A stretch of DNA of 64,000 nucleotides from Paralithodes platypus (GCA_032716605.1 CM064580.1:38637973-38701972), one strand, 5' to 3'. Positions 41,935 to 53,082 are shown, counted from the stretch's first letter. The notes: generated by a model from the sequence alone, not told the origin. Numbers and translations are program-made.

Positions 41935-42222
41935 GGGGGGGGGGGGTGACCTGCTTGTTTTCTCTCCTTTTCTCCCTTTCTCTGGCTTGTATCCATTCGG
42001 CCCCATTCAGCCTACAGTATATATGCTGTTTTAAGACGTTTATCTATATCCAAGTGTCGCCTTCTTCCTGGCGAGCGATAGCGTGCCTGAAGCATTGTAT
42101 GCAGAAATCCGATACCTGGATGGGGATAAAACGTCGTAAAACAGTAGGGTGAATGGGGCCGAATGGATACAAGCCAGAGAAAGAGAGAAAAAGATATAAC
42201 AAAAGCGGGTCAGTCCCCTTAA
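41931..42222. mobile_element. TTAA-flanked inverted-repeat element, family Ba, short form
   Basis: TTAA at both ends; left end GGGGGGGGGGGTGACCTGC, right end the complement GCGGGTCAGTCCCC. The arms run inward through 'ctctggcttgtatccattcgg' (left) and 'ccgaatggatacaagccagag' (right). It is 292 bp against 381 bp for the copy at 172, because the central part is shorter. It sits at the end of family A. Confidence 0.8.
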
Positions 42223-42393
42223 AATCTAGATATCCAGCTGTAAACTTCAAATTTGGATTTGTCAATTATTTCAAATTAGGAACAATGTTCAGGATAAAGG
42301 ACCGAATCCACGACGCCATTTGCTCAAATAGTGTATACAAAATGTTCAAGTCCAAGCTGTAATGCTATTGGATGCAGTACTCCAGCGTTCAAG

Positions 42394-42769
42394 TTAAGAG
42401 GAGATGGGCCGGTTTTCTGGACCACTTTCTCCCTCATGTTTAGCCTCATTAGTTTTCAGATGTTACGATGTTTGACCCATTAGTTAGTCGATTCTAAGAC
42501 CTTTCGCCCCATTTCTTCGTCAATATATAGACCTTTCCTGCTATTTAGGTGTAGATTTTTTCCCTGGCGAATTATAATGAGCCTGTAATGTTGGAAGAAC
42601 CGACCTTTGGCCGGGACATTTTTCTACCGAAAAATGTACAAATTAATCTAGAAGGGGGATCTAATGGATGTTTTTTTGTTTTTTTTTATTTGATGGAGGT
42701 CTAGGGAGGAAACTCGAAAAAATAATGAATACATGCAAAAATCGCCCAAAAAGTGAACCATCCCCCCTT
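42394..42769. mobile_element. TTAA-flanked element, family Bb, inside the Penelope-like element
   Basis: The left end is TTAAGAGGAGATGGGCCGG and the right end ATCCCCCCTTAA. The interior has the family segments 'gacctttcgccccatttc', GACCTTTGGCCGGG, 'accgaaaaatgtacaaatt' and 'ggaggtctagggaggaaact'. Ignoring the element plus one TTAA, the Penelope reading continues as AFKLRIFEHM across the site. Confidence 0.85.
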
Positions 42770-42985
42770 AAGGATATTTGAGCATATGGGGAAGAGTTTA
42801 ATTCGTACCGGCTGCAATTCCTGAACAAAATGTCTTTCTCTGCTGTTAGAAATCACTCCCACAGTTTTGACCATCCATTTTCAGAGAGGGATTTTGTTAA
42901 CTTGGGAAAGTTCAGAAATTATTGGATATTTTCTTAGCTGAGAAAATATTAATAAATAAAATGCAACCCGAACTTAACTGTCAAA

Positions 42986-43085
42986 ATTAGGAGGCTTCAT
43001 TAGAGTAGATATCGTTCAGTTATTATCGTTCAGTTATTAGGAGGCTTCATTAGAGTAGATATCGTTCAGTTATTAATTTCACTGT
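42986..43085. repeat. 50-bp direct duplication
   Basis: 'attaggaggcttcattagag' plus about 30 more bases occur twice in tandem, at 42986 and 43036. It lies just after the Penelope-like coding remnant. Confidence 0.85.
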
Positions 43086-43514
43086 ATAACTTTATATGTC
43101 TTTATATTTCGATTTAGGGTTTGTTTAGCCTAAAATTTTGTATTAGTTGGTACAGTACCGCAGTTCAGTTTGTGACTCCTCACGGATAACATGGGTGTCT
43201 AAAGTAAACTTAAATTTATTTTAATATGTATAAGCAAAATATTAGCACGTATTGTATATTTTCAGTTTAGTTAATGGATTAATTAATTATTAGTTCTTTC
43301 TATGTTTTAGGATATTTAGACTTGAGCACTTTTGTATTTCAGTCGGTTATTTTCAACATTTTCTTCTCTAAAATAATTATGATGTATTAATTTAACCTTT
43401 GTTCAATCGTTTCTTTTATATTAATGATAATTTAATATATATGTAAGATCCAATTAATTATATTTATATGGAAAACAAATAAAACAAATTCATTCTAGGA
43501 TCACAACAAGTCAT
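43086..43514. other. AT-rich stretch, probably Penelope 3' region
   Basis: No coding frame. The position between the GIY-YIG remnant and the hammerhead-like motif suggests 3' non-coding sequence of the Penelope-like element. Confidence 0.35.
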
Positions 43515-43539
43515 CTGATGATGGACGAGACGTCCGAAA
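43515..43539 (+). ncRNA. Hammerhead-ribozyme-like core
   Basis: CTGATGA (43515-43521), one T, a perfect stem II (GGACG 43523-43527, loop AGA, CGTCC 43531-43535) and GAAA (43536-43539). This is the catalytic core order of hammerhead ribozymes, and published Penelope-like elements carry such motifs in their terminal repeats. The extra T after CTGATGA is unusual, and I could not draw convincing stems I and III with a cleavage site, so activity is doubtful. Confidence 0.5.
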
Positions 43540-43620
43540 TATTGTGAATTGCAAACGTTAAATAAAGCTAAAGAAAAATGGCTCATCTGGTTCTTTACCG
43601 TCCTCTTTTTAATGAAAATA

Positions 43621-44035
43621 GATCGCAGGACTAAGTTTAGAAGTATATATAATTAATGGGTGTGTTTGTGAGTGCAGCAATTGACCACTTGCGAGTTTTA
43701 GGCTATAGGGAATTTGGAGCTGTAGGCATTAATAATTAACAGAATTGTCACCAAAATTGCGGTTGTATTGATTATATAAATAGACAAAACCAAATTCAAC
43801 ATACTTGTTATCCATTAGAAACCTACATTATTATTGTATTTATGTTTAATATCGATGTTTAAGGCTCCAACTTCCTTATAGTCTAAAACTCGCAAGTGGT
43901 CAATTAGCGCATTTTCCTCAGTTCCATTACCGTCCAAACTAGTTAAAGCAATGATTAATTACGGTTTGCTCTACAGACAGTCAAACTTTCGAAACTGCTT
44001 TTCTTAACATAACTTCTAAACTTGGTCCTGCGATC
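43621..44035. mobile_element. Outer inverted repeat enclosing a smaller element
   Basis: GATCGCAGGACTAAGTTTAG plus AAGT (43621-43644) is repeated in inverse at 44012-44035 with a single mismatch. It encloses the element at 43679-43905. It may be a larger element into which the smaller one inserted. Confidence 0.55.
43679..43905. mobile_element. 227-bp inverted-repeat element
   Basis: The arms are about 46 bases: AATTGACCACTTGCGAGTTT on the left, the complement on the right, with three or four mismatches. It is flanked by AGC on both sides (43676-43678, 43906-43908), a possible 3-base target duplication. It has no coding capacity. The superfamily is unknown. Confidence 0.65.
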
Positions 44036-44303
44036 TCCAACAGCTGGATGTGTGTCTGTCTGTGTGACTGTGTCTATTTGTTTGTGTGCATGTTTGGATT
44101 TGTTTTTGGCCAACCTGAGGTAGGTTTTATCAGTACCCTAATTTATATAGTGCCGACAGGAACTGGATTGGCTGTAGTACTGTTCACAACCCTGTGTAAG
44201 TAAGCCTAGGCCCATGTGAACCTTTGCACCTTAAAACCAAAATGAGTGCCAAACCTAGAAGCATTTAGAATATATAACTCTTTATAATCTCGTTTGGGTT
44301 GTA
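44036..44303. other. Spacer
   Basis: TG-rich patch at 44046-44095. Nothing was recognised. Confidence 0.4.
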
Positions 44304-44465
44304 CACTCGACCAAAACACAATATTTACACCAGTGAGCTGTAAATAATCTAGTGTGAACGGAATGAATCGGGTGAAACATACGTCTGTAAGGTATTATCA
44401 TAGGATTTCGACCCACTTCCAGAATGTTTAGAGCGTTAGTGTAAAGATTGTTTTTTGGTCGAGTG
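44304..44465. mobile_element. TA-flanked inverted-repeat element, family T2, 162 bp
   Basis: The left arm CACTCGACCAAAACACAATA and the right arm (read inward) CACTCGACCAAAAAACAATC pair over about 28 bases. TA lies on both sides (44302-44303, 44466-44467). The terminal CACTCG is shared with the T1 element and the fold-back element. Confidence 0.75.
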
Positions 44466-46706
44466 TACATGGGGTTTTGTAGATATGTATGTTTTCAATG
44501 ACTAGTGGATATTCCTAAGTTGGTAATTGATAGATAGTGTTTAGGTATTTATAAGTAGGCCCTCTGACTATGGATAACAATTCTTTATTTTTTACCTAAG
44601 AATACTTGGTTTAAGTTGAAGGCAGGTATTATGAAACTTAGCGGTAGTATATTACATTTTAAGTGTATTTAGTAAACTATGTAGGCCTACGCATGTTTTG
44701 TTTTTGTTTTTTACTGTAAACAATATAACGAATAATAGCTATAGGATTTCAGCATGAATATAGTGTATACTTTAATCCATTTAGTTGACTGTTTTGATCA
44801 ACTGTTGCATTTGGCATATTGCTTATCAAGATGTATTTTTTCCAGAGAATGGACGGTGGATACGCTTCTGAAACAACCGAGATGATTTCCCAATGTTTAG
44901 CGTGACCAGACCAGACCAGAAGAGACAGGTACGGTACTCAGAACGTTTCCCATCTTGGACCTACATGATCTTGCATGTGATCAAATTTTGCATTATCGTA
45001 GAACCAGTCGTTTTACTATATATAACCCATGGTATAACTGCAATGGTTTATATTTACAGTTATAGGAATGGCTATAAATGTGATGCGCTAGTAAATCACA
45101 CGCATCAGAACTGACATCAACATTCTGTGATATTAAGAACCAATAATATATACGAAATTATCCATATCCAGTGAATCTTTGACTCAATTTGCAATGAACA
45201 TAATAAGATTGGCTCATGTAACCCTATTAAGTACAGGTGGCTTCCTTTTAGCTTTTTCTGACCCTTATTAGACAATTGTATTAGTTTAAAAAGGGCCTCC
45301 AGCAATTAAAGGGCTTTAACCTATCCCACTTAACTCTCTTCACTACCACAGGTCCTTCTTCAACTGCACCAAGTCATGAAATATAGCTAGAATCAATTAG
45401 AAAGACTTTGCCGGTACAGAAGGGGTTATCAAATGGCTGTCTGTACGCTGCTTGAATAAACCAGAAACTAAAATATTATCTGAACAAAAACTGACTGCTA
45501 TTGGCTAATTAAGACATGCAATACTTGGGAAATTATCATGTTTCAAGCCCATAACATATAAATTTCATATTGGAACAGGAACTCATAATATACTCCAAGG
45601 GAAGAAAAATATTTACGGCATCAAGTGAACAAGTTAAACGAATCCCCCAGAAAATATACCGTACTATATATTTTGCTGCTATACAAAAGTAGAGTTCAGT
45701 GATACCCTACTGCCAGTATTTGTGATAATAATTGAAGGTTATAGGTGATTCAAACACCCTACCAATGAATATCTTGGTAGTAAACATTGGATAACTTATA
45801 TATATATATGTTAGAAGAATGCAGACCATACAATTGACTTTGAAAACCTGACTAAGATGCTAATTATATGATAACAAATACATAGGGATAAAGAAAGAGG
45901 ACCAGTTCTGGTAAAATATATTATCCGTAAGACTCCTGCAAGTGTATTAAAGATATGACAGGAATATTGCTTGGCAATCCTCGCATTCAGAAGTCATTAA
46001 AATCACTATGCCAACCTGCCTCTACGAATGGCTGTAATCACTAAAACATTCATATTTAAGTACAGTTGCTGTCCAAGTTATGAAGTCTTTCTTACTGTGT
46101 ACAGTTCAGACATGCATCTCTATCCTAAGCATCTTAAATCATCTGATGTCCTATAGTCATATACTTGTTATATTTCAATTTTGGTGTCTCCTGCATACCA
46201 TTAGTTGCTGTTTAGGCACGCTCAAAATTCGTGTCCTACTTCCTCTCGTTAAACATTATATAAAATAACTCTTACCACAAATGAACGAAACCTATATAAT
46301 GCTGTTAAAGGATTGTCAGTTTCAGACATTGCAACCGGAGTGCCAGTGGTACTGGTACATAAAGTACTATAGCAAGTTGTAAGCAAAGTTGGTTGATTTC
46401 TGCTAATTACACACAGAGTAGTTTTAACGCCAGTGGTCTATAAGCATTGATTACAGCTCTAAAGAAAGCACTAAAAAGCGAGCTGTCAAATTTGAATGAG
46501 GCAATAGTCTTTAATTTATTTTATTTTTGCGTTGTGCTGGTGTTCGTGTTCCGGTGCAACAAGGGCAGAATTTAATGGGGGAAGGAGCTGGATAATAGGT
46601 GTTTTAGCTCAGAATTTGAATAGCCGTATTACCAACACCCACCCACACTTATTCCGATTCCGCTCGGAAGAGGCCTGTTATGCTGAATTGAATTTTGGTC
46701 GGCTTT
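44466..46706. other. AT-rich spacer
   Basis: Apart from the short family C element at 45330-45429, no gene, RNA or repeat unit was recognised. Open stretches are all below about 75 codons and have no domain. Confidence 0.4.
45330..45429. mobile_element. TTAA-type element, family C, short (100 bp) form
   Basis: TTAACTCTCTTCACTACCACAG at the left, GACTTTGCCGGTACAGAAGGGGTTAT at the right (TTAA decayed to TTAT). It has the shared 'gtccttcttcaactgc' and 'atatagctagaat' segments. Confidence 0.6.
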
Positions 46707-47165
46707 GGAACCTTTGACTCATTACTCCTCTAAACGGCTACTTCCACGACATTGAATAGTAAGACCAAAGTTATGGAACCTGCTGGATTTTCGCTACACT
46801 TAGTTAGTTAGTTAGTAAATAGGTTAATTCGCTGCGTTTTGTCATCTTCTGAACCTTTAGCGCCCTACTCTTTTTAAACGGCAGCCTCCAAGACATTAAA
46901 CACTATAACCTAAGTAGCTCACAAAGCCAAAATGAAGAAAGTGAACCTGCCAGATCTCCACTACCGATTGTGGTGGCTCTTGCACCGCAAGATATTTTGT
47001 GTTTCATATACAGAACCTTTGACGCACTACTCCTCCTAAACAGCTGCCTCCACAACTTTGAACATTAAGACCAAAGTTGTTCACAGAGCCGGAATGAACA
47101 AACTAAACCTGCCAGATTTCTGTTACTGACTGCAGTGGATCTTGCACCGCGATACCGTCTAAACA
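46707..47165. repeat. Degenerate ~150-bp tandem repeat, three units
   Basis: 'gaacctttgacgcactactcct' and variants start at 46707, 46851 and 47013. Each is followed by 'aaacggctgcctccacgaca'-like, 'taagaccaaagttgttcac'-like and 'aacctgccagatttc'-like segments. Spacing is 144 and 162. Confidence 0.7.
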
Positions 47166-47611
47166 GGATGTAGTGGAATCGGGATGGAGTGAATTCATCC
47201 GCCCTTACTATACATTTTAATGTAAGGAGTCATTCTGTGTAACAAAAGTAAATGGTAGACAAACCTTTCTACAATGTATACATTGGTGATAGATTCCAAT
47301 TAGCTTTGCAATGTATCAGTTGCCAATATAGTATCTGAGCTTGAATTATGGTGAATTCCTCTAGGGCGTGAGAGAGAGTTAGATTGAGAATGGGGAGAGC
47401 GGTTACGCCTACTCTGTACATTGTATCTTATACATATAAATACTCCAGATCCTCACAATCCATATGAAGGAGCCCAGTTTACAGACCGGCATATACTATT
47501 AACTCCTTGAATGAATACAGTGAATGTAAAACAACACATTTTTCGCATCAACCACCCCCTCTGCCCTCAAAACCGAGAGAGAGAAAAAGAGAGAGTGAGA
47601 GTGAGGCGGGG
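47166..47611. other. Spacer
   Basis: No recognised features; GA-rich near 47570-47610. Confidence 0.4.
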
Positions 47612-47760
47612 AGTGGCACTCCAACAGCTTTCTATCTCTCTAACACCCCTTCTCCCCTCTCTACACTCTTCAGAAAAAATAGGAAAAGTAGAAAGTAGTT
47701 ACGAGGTGCCGTTGTAAAGGCTTATCCCTCAATACCTTCATCTGATCTGATCTGATCTGG
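47612..47760 (-). repeat. Unclassified interspersed repeat, copy 2 (reverse)
   Basis: Reverse complement of 9988-10130 with few differences, ending in the GATCT pentamer run at 47742-47759. Confidence 0.7.
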
Positions 47761-47807
47761 GAGCGGGGGAATTCGGGTTTTGGTTGGTGGGTCCTTTTGG
47801 GAGGAAA

Positions 47808-48087
47808 CTACTATTACTGGTATTGTAAGAGCACACCACAGATTATAGTAACGTAATCCTAAACTACTATTACTGGTATTGTAAGAGCACACCACAGATT
47901 ATAGTAACGTAATCCTAAACTACTATTACTGGTATTGTAAGAGCACACCACAGATTATAGTAACGTAATCCTAAACTACTATTACTGGTATTGTAAGAGC
48001 ACACCACAGATTATAGTAACGTAATCCTAAACTACTATTACTGGTATTGTAAGAGCACACCACAGATTATAGTAACGTAATCCTAAA
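47808..48087. repeat. 56-bp tandem repeat, exactly five identical units
   Basis: The unit starts CTACTATTACTGGTATTGTA and ends 'gtaacgtaatcctaaa'. I see no difference between the five units, so the array is either very recent or an assembly expansion. Confidence 0.95.
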
Positions 48088-48152
48088 TGGTAAGGGGCCG
48101 GCTTGGTTACAATTGCTTGTACATGTTTATTTAGTAGTATAGTCCAATATGG

Positions 48153-48353
48153 TTAACCTCTTCTATACCGGCGACGTCCTTTTTTGACGATTGTATATAG
48201 TTTAAGAAGGATGTGTGGTAGTAAAAAGGGTTAAGTGAGATAGTTTGGAGCATGTTAATTGCTGGAGGCCTTTTAAATAAATACGCTGTATAAAAACGTT
48301 CAATAGTAGCCAGAATAAAGTTAAAAGGACGGCACAGGTACTTAATGGGTTAA
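48153..48353. mobile_element. TTAA-flanked element, family C, ~200 bp form
   Basis: TTAACCTCTTCTATACCGGCGACG at the left; GGACGGCACAGGTACTTAATGGGTTAA at the right. An inner GGGTTAA at about 48224-48230 ends the 100-bp half. The shared segments include 'gtagtaaaaagggttaagtg' and 'gtagccagaataaagtt'. Confidence 0.7.
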
Positions 48354-48588
48354 TACAGTCTCTCAGACTAAATGGCCGGCATGGAGTGAACAGTAATACA
48401 CAAATGATACCCCTACCACCCTGTACAGTAAATCAACTAGGATAATTATTGTAATATACACTTACACATATCAACCGTATATAATACTAGGTTAATGTTT
48501 CGATATAACTCCATAAAATAACTCAAAATATAATTGAAAATAACGCAAAACACAAATATTAAAATGTCAAATACCGGTACCATACTGC

Positions 48589-48711
<123 letters not shown>

Positions 48712-48910
48712 GGGGGGGGAACACACAATTTTGCCTTTGGACTTCAGCCAGAGTCGAACAATTATACTTGCATTCCTAATTCACAGCACGAATGCGTTTG
48801 ACTCTCATCTGCACTACAGCAATGCTCGTTACCGTTTACTATCACTGCCTGTTTGTAGTAATGTTGCTACAGTTACTCTATTTTGGGAGTCCTGGCATGC
48901 GGTTAACATA

Positions 48911-48946
<36 letters not shown>

Positions 48947-48953
48947 TGTTTAC

Positions 48954-49330
48954 TTAAGGGGAGACTGGCCGTTATTCTGGTCCGCCTTCCTCATGTTTAA
49001 TCCCATTAGTTTCAATTTTACGACGTTCGGCCCATTAGTTTGTCGATTTAAAGACCTTTCACTTCATTTCTTTGTCAATATTAAGCTATGACCTTTCGTG
49101 CTATTTAAGTGTCGTTTGTTTTCGTAGCGAACGATAGTGAGCCTTTAATTTTGGAAAAACCGGACTTTGGCCGGGATATTTTTCTATCGAAAAATTTACA
49201 AATTCATCTAGAAGGGGGGTATCTAACGGATATTTTATTTGTATTTATTTTATGGAGGTCTAGAGAGGAAACTAAAATAAATAATATATATATGAAATAA
49301 TCGACCAAAATATCAACCCTATCCCCTTAA
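48954..49330. mobile_element. TTAA-flanked inverted-repeat element, family Bb
   Basis: The left end is TTAAGGGGAGACTGGCCG and the right end CCTATCCCCTTAA. It carries 'cctcatgtttaatcccatt', 'gacctttcacttcatttc', 'ctttggccgggatatttttc', 'atcgaaaaatttacaaatt' and 'tggaggtctagagaggaaac'. Confidence 0.8.
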
Positions 49331-49830
49331 CTTAACTTTTGGACGGATATATGACATTTAAATTACTTTTTTTCTTCAACCACTTTTGTCCAAGGTGCAA
49401 ACTCTAAGGGGAGGTTGTAAATAACTTACCTAGACACTCTACCCCAAGCCTACTTTATCCAGCTTAGAAAGAATATATAATCATAGGATTTAGGTAATTA
49501 AGATTATTCTATATATCTATTTATATACTCAGGCACATACCCCTTTGCTGGGGGTGGCCGACTCGAGACAGAGGTCGAACGGAAACAACATTAAAGGGTT
49601 CTAATTCTCAGGGTCCGGAATTACTTTTGCGTTCCCTCGCCCATAACTCTGTCTGGATGAGTAGGAGATTATTGATGTAAATTGATTGTGAATCGTAGTT
49701 ATTTTTCGTGAGCTGAATGTCATAATCCAATGATAACATAAATTAGATGATTATAATTAGTCACCTTATGAAAATGTGATGAGTCAACACCAAATGCATA
49801 TAAGGAGCAATAGTTTTGACGAAGTAGTTT
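49331..49830. other. Spacer
   Basis: No features recognised. Confidence 0.4.
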
Positions 49831-49960
49831 TGTAATCAGCAGGGCCGGTGTCACGTGTAATCAGCAGGGCCGGTGTCACGTGTAATCAGCGCGGCCGGTG
49901 TCACGTGTAATCAGCAGGGCCGGTGTCACGTGTAATCAGCAGGGCCGGTGTCACGTGTAA
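49831..49960. repeat. 25-bp tandem repeat, five units
   Basis: The unit is TGTAATCAGCAGGGCCGGTG followed by TCACG. One unit has GCGCGG for GCAGGG. It is GC-rich within AT-rich surroundings. Confidence 0.95.
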
Positions 49961-50395
49961 TAATGCACTCCCCTGCTGGATATTGACTCCCCAGTCGTTT
50001 CTATACATACCATGTTTACTCCCCAGTGCATGTAATACGTGCAATATACACTCTCTTTGAATAATATGCACTTCCCTGTTTACATTTGTTTACGTTAACA
50101 CCATTTTAATAATAAATTACAATTTAAAAATGTCTTCATTGCTACTGGAATGGTTGTGTATCTTTCAATACCATATTTCAGACCAGTCTCACTAAACTTG
50201 AAAGATACTCTGTGTACACCTTATTTCGCGTAATGTATTTATATATTTATTTAGTATAGTATTATTTGATTGTGTTATGTTTTTATTTTATTTTTTTGTA
50301 TTTTTATATTTTATTTGAATATTTTATTATTATTATTATTATTAGTAGTAGTAGTAGTAGTATTTATTTATTTATTTATTTCGTGTAACTATTTC

Positions 50396-50459
50396 GGTTA
50401 GGTTAGGTTACGTTAGGTTAGGTTAAGTTAGGTTAGGTTAGGTTAAGTTAGGTTAGGTA
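50396..50459 (+). repeat. Interstitial arthropod-type telomeric repeat (TTAGG)n
   Basis: About 13 units of GGTTA with occasional AAGTTA or CGTTA variants. TTAGG is the telomeric repeat of most arthropods. The position next to (ATT)n and (AGT)n runs, far from any sequence end, marks it as interstitial. Confidence 0.8.
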
Positions 50460-50589
50460 GTAACTGAGGGAGTGCAAATATTTCAAGGAATGTAAATTAT
50501 ATGTGTAATAATGACGGGAGTGCAATGTCTGGGGGAGTGCATATTCAATGCTACACCGGTGCTATTGGTGGCAGATTTAATATGCAATT

Positions 50590-50790
50590 ACTTCGGCCCT
50601 ACCACCCTTAAGATGGTGAATGAAATAGGCCGTAAAATCAGATAAGTTTCAGGAGAACCCCGGGAAACCCTCTGGCTCAAGCAAAGACTAGGGATGGCTA
50701 TCCTCCGGGGCAATGCCACCAGCGTCATGAGCTTAGTTCGACAGGACTGGGTCATGCCACTGTGTGAGGCCCGGGCAGGAGTGGTGTATC
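50590..50790 (+). pseudogene. Retroelement C-terminal peptide remnant
   Basis: The forward frame reads MVNEIGRKIR, a stop, then VSGEPRETLWLKQRLGMAIL and RGNATSVM. The pattern INEIGxKIxxVxGxPRExxxLxQRLxxAxxRGNA resembles a short conserved stretch I associate with mobile-element proteins of marine invertebrates. The element type is not known to me; this is a weak call. The antisense open frame at 50588-50974 is probably its shadow. Confidence 0.35.
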
Positions 50791-51081
50791 CGTAGTCTTT
50801 CCACAGTAGGGTAAAACAAAACATAAACTTTATTTGTATGTAACATGTGTGATGCACATAAATAAAAGGGGATGTGTCGGATGGTTGAAAGCCACAGTTG
50901 CTCGCGCGTTTGGGGCTATCAACACGTATTATGAAAAACATGTATCCTCCTTCATTCACTGTCCCCCCCTTCACTCACTCAACCCCACAATTTGCCGGAG
51001 GATAACAGGTTTTTCACAATACGTAGACGGAGGTCATTTACAAAAAAAAAAATGACTTTGGTTTTAATTTTGGCCTATCTA

Positions 51082-51220
<139 letters not shown>

Positions 51221-51439
51221 TGTAAGTGGAAGAGGTAGTAGACACCGGCCGTTCAGGGTAGTACTGCCAGGGAAAGCTTTAAATGGGATAATTAACATGA
51301 AATATCTATAACCCGAGTTGTGTGGGGAATATTGTAACAATCCCTGTATTATATCCTGGTATATTGACCCTGCGACTTGTGCATTAATTGAAATACTCCA
51401 AGTAACTCTAGATTCATATTTACTGCTAGCTTAACAGAG

Positions 51440-51540
51440 GCATAGCAGACTGCCCATTCGTATCGCCCTGCCTGGGAATCAAACCTGGAACCTTTCAATT
51501 GTTAATTAATTGTGCTACCATTGCGCCATAGGTCAGCATC
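51440..51540 (-). mobile_element. tRNA-derived SINE, reverse strand
   Basis: The reverse strand shows CTATGGCGCAATGGTAGCAC (A-box) and, about 30 bases later, TTCCAGGTTTGATTCCCAGG (B-box GGTTTGATTCC). There is no paired acceptor end. Confidence 0.6.
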
Positions 51541-52606
51541 TGGGATATTATAAAATGCAATACCTTAGTATCTTGTTTGAGTGTGATACACACTTTTTCC
51601 TTTCCCTCCCCCAACTCTTCTCTTTCACTCACTCTCTTCTCTCCTTCCTCTATGTCTCTCCCTCCCTCCCTTTCTCCTCACTACTCTTCCTCCTCCCTAT
51701 CCTCTCTTCCCTCTCCAGTTCTCTCTCTCCCTCCCTCCACCTCTCTCTGTCCCCCCTGTTATCGCCGAAATTATCCGAAATACTGCCATTATCTGAACGG
51801 CATGGACCTGTGAAGTACCAACAGCTTATAATGGTATCACAAAGAAAGGCAAATTAGGGGTTTGTTTTGGTTAATGGCTGAGAGAGAGAGAGAGAGGTGA
51901 ATAATTGTAAATTATCTCTCTCTCTCTCTCTCTCCTATCGTAATTTCGACTTTTCGGCATCTTTCTGCTTGCCTCGTTTATCCAAAGTGGTGGCAGCAGC
52001 CTGGTCCACAGTTATCAGCGGGAGTGAATGTGTGTGTGTGTGTGTGTGTGTGGTGGGGGATCAAGAGTGGGGGTTGGAGGAGAAACATGAGAGGAGAAAC
52101 ACGTAGCGGAGAAGAGACGAGAGAAGAAGGGGGAAGTGGCGTGAAAGGAAAGGAGATCCTAGGAAACTAAAACAGAGTAGGACATATGCTAAGATTAAAG
52201 TAGGGATGGGTTGGAGAGGGGATGAGCTAAGAGGAGGAGGGAAGTGGAGTGGAACAATAATTACTACAGTACCAGTGCACTATGGTATAGTTACGGTTTA
52301 TTTCATTGTCGTTAGAAGCACAGTGGCTTCAATATGTCTATTATGTTTCCACTGTATTTTACTATGGTTGTTTAATATTATATGATATATATAATATTAT
52401 ATAATTTTGTACTTGATTGTATTTCCTATGTATATGCAAAATGGAAGTAAATCTCCAGGTATAAACAAAATATAATTATGTATGTTTCTACATAATTATG
52501 TTAACAATATATTAGTTTTGTACACATGAGTGAGTAAAAAATGTAAGTTGATATGTGTAAATATGTGTACCTATTTGTGACTGGGTTTAGTTCTATAAAG
52601 TGTTAA
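51541..52606. other. Spacer with small CT, GA and TG runs
   Basis: Pyrimidine-rich at 51600-51760, GA at 51882-51895, CT at 51915-51933, TG at 52029-52051. Open frames in the pyrimidine-rich part lack any domain. Confidence 0.4.
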
Positions 52607-52817
52607 TTAAACCATTCTGTACCGGCAACGTCTTTTTAGTAGTGTTCTAGCTCTATGTAGACGATTTCCTGCAGCCTAAAAAGGATCTGTGGTAGTAAAA
52701 ACGGGTTAGGTGAGATAGGTTGAACCCTGTACATTTCTGGAGGCCCTTATTAAACTGAATACAATTGTTTAATAGTAGCCAGAATAAAGTGAAAAGGACG
52801 GGTACTGAATGGGTTAA
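52607..52817. mobile_element. TTAA-flanked element, family C, ~211 bp form
   Basis: TTAAACCATTCTGTACCGGC at the left, GGACGGGTACTGAATGGGTTAA at the right; contains 'gtagtaaaaacgggttagg' and 'gtagccagaataaagtg' like the copy at 48153. Confidence 0.7.
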
Positions 52818-53082
52818 GTATTTGTATACATATGTATGTCTGTGTGTTTGCATAATTATGTACTGTATGTCGTTGATCTCAAATGCGTTTATATGTACTG
52901 TACCATGCTATGATTGTGTAATAAATATTATCATGTGTGTGATTGTATGCATGAATGTATATGTATTTCTTGTGTTTCTGATATTCTTGTATTACTGTAA
53001 AACTTCATGTCAATAAATTTATTTGAATTATTTGAATGTATAAGTGTAGATAGGTCGTGTTTGATAAATTTGTTGCCGATGT

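Larger units (their letters stand above)
40928..43010 (+). pseudogene. Penelope-like element: RT part, linker and GIY-YIG remnant, with insertions
   Basis: It starts at the RT active site (RFVDDTFMIFKCKEDIDHFL), continues with LNCQHMNMKFTKEIECNNSL and SFIDILIS, then frameshifts near 41115. PLE-like text runs to about 41450. After an insertion it resumes at 42223 (RYPAVNFKFGFVN, FRIKDRIHDAICSNSVYK) and, after a second one, at 42770 with the GIY-YIG endonuclease remnant (LRIFEHMGKSLIRTG, SFDHPFSERDFVN). Penelope elements pair an RT with a GIY-YIG endonuclease, and the order here agrees. Two TTAA-flanked insertions, 41455-42222 and 42394-42769, interrupt it; ignoring each and one TTAA, the frame continues across the site. 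Several stops make it inactive. The N-terminal RT part is absent. Confidence 0.8.
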
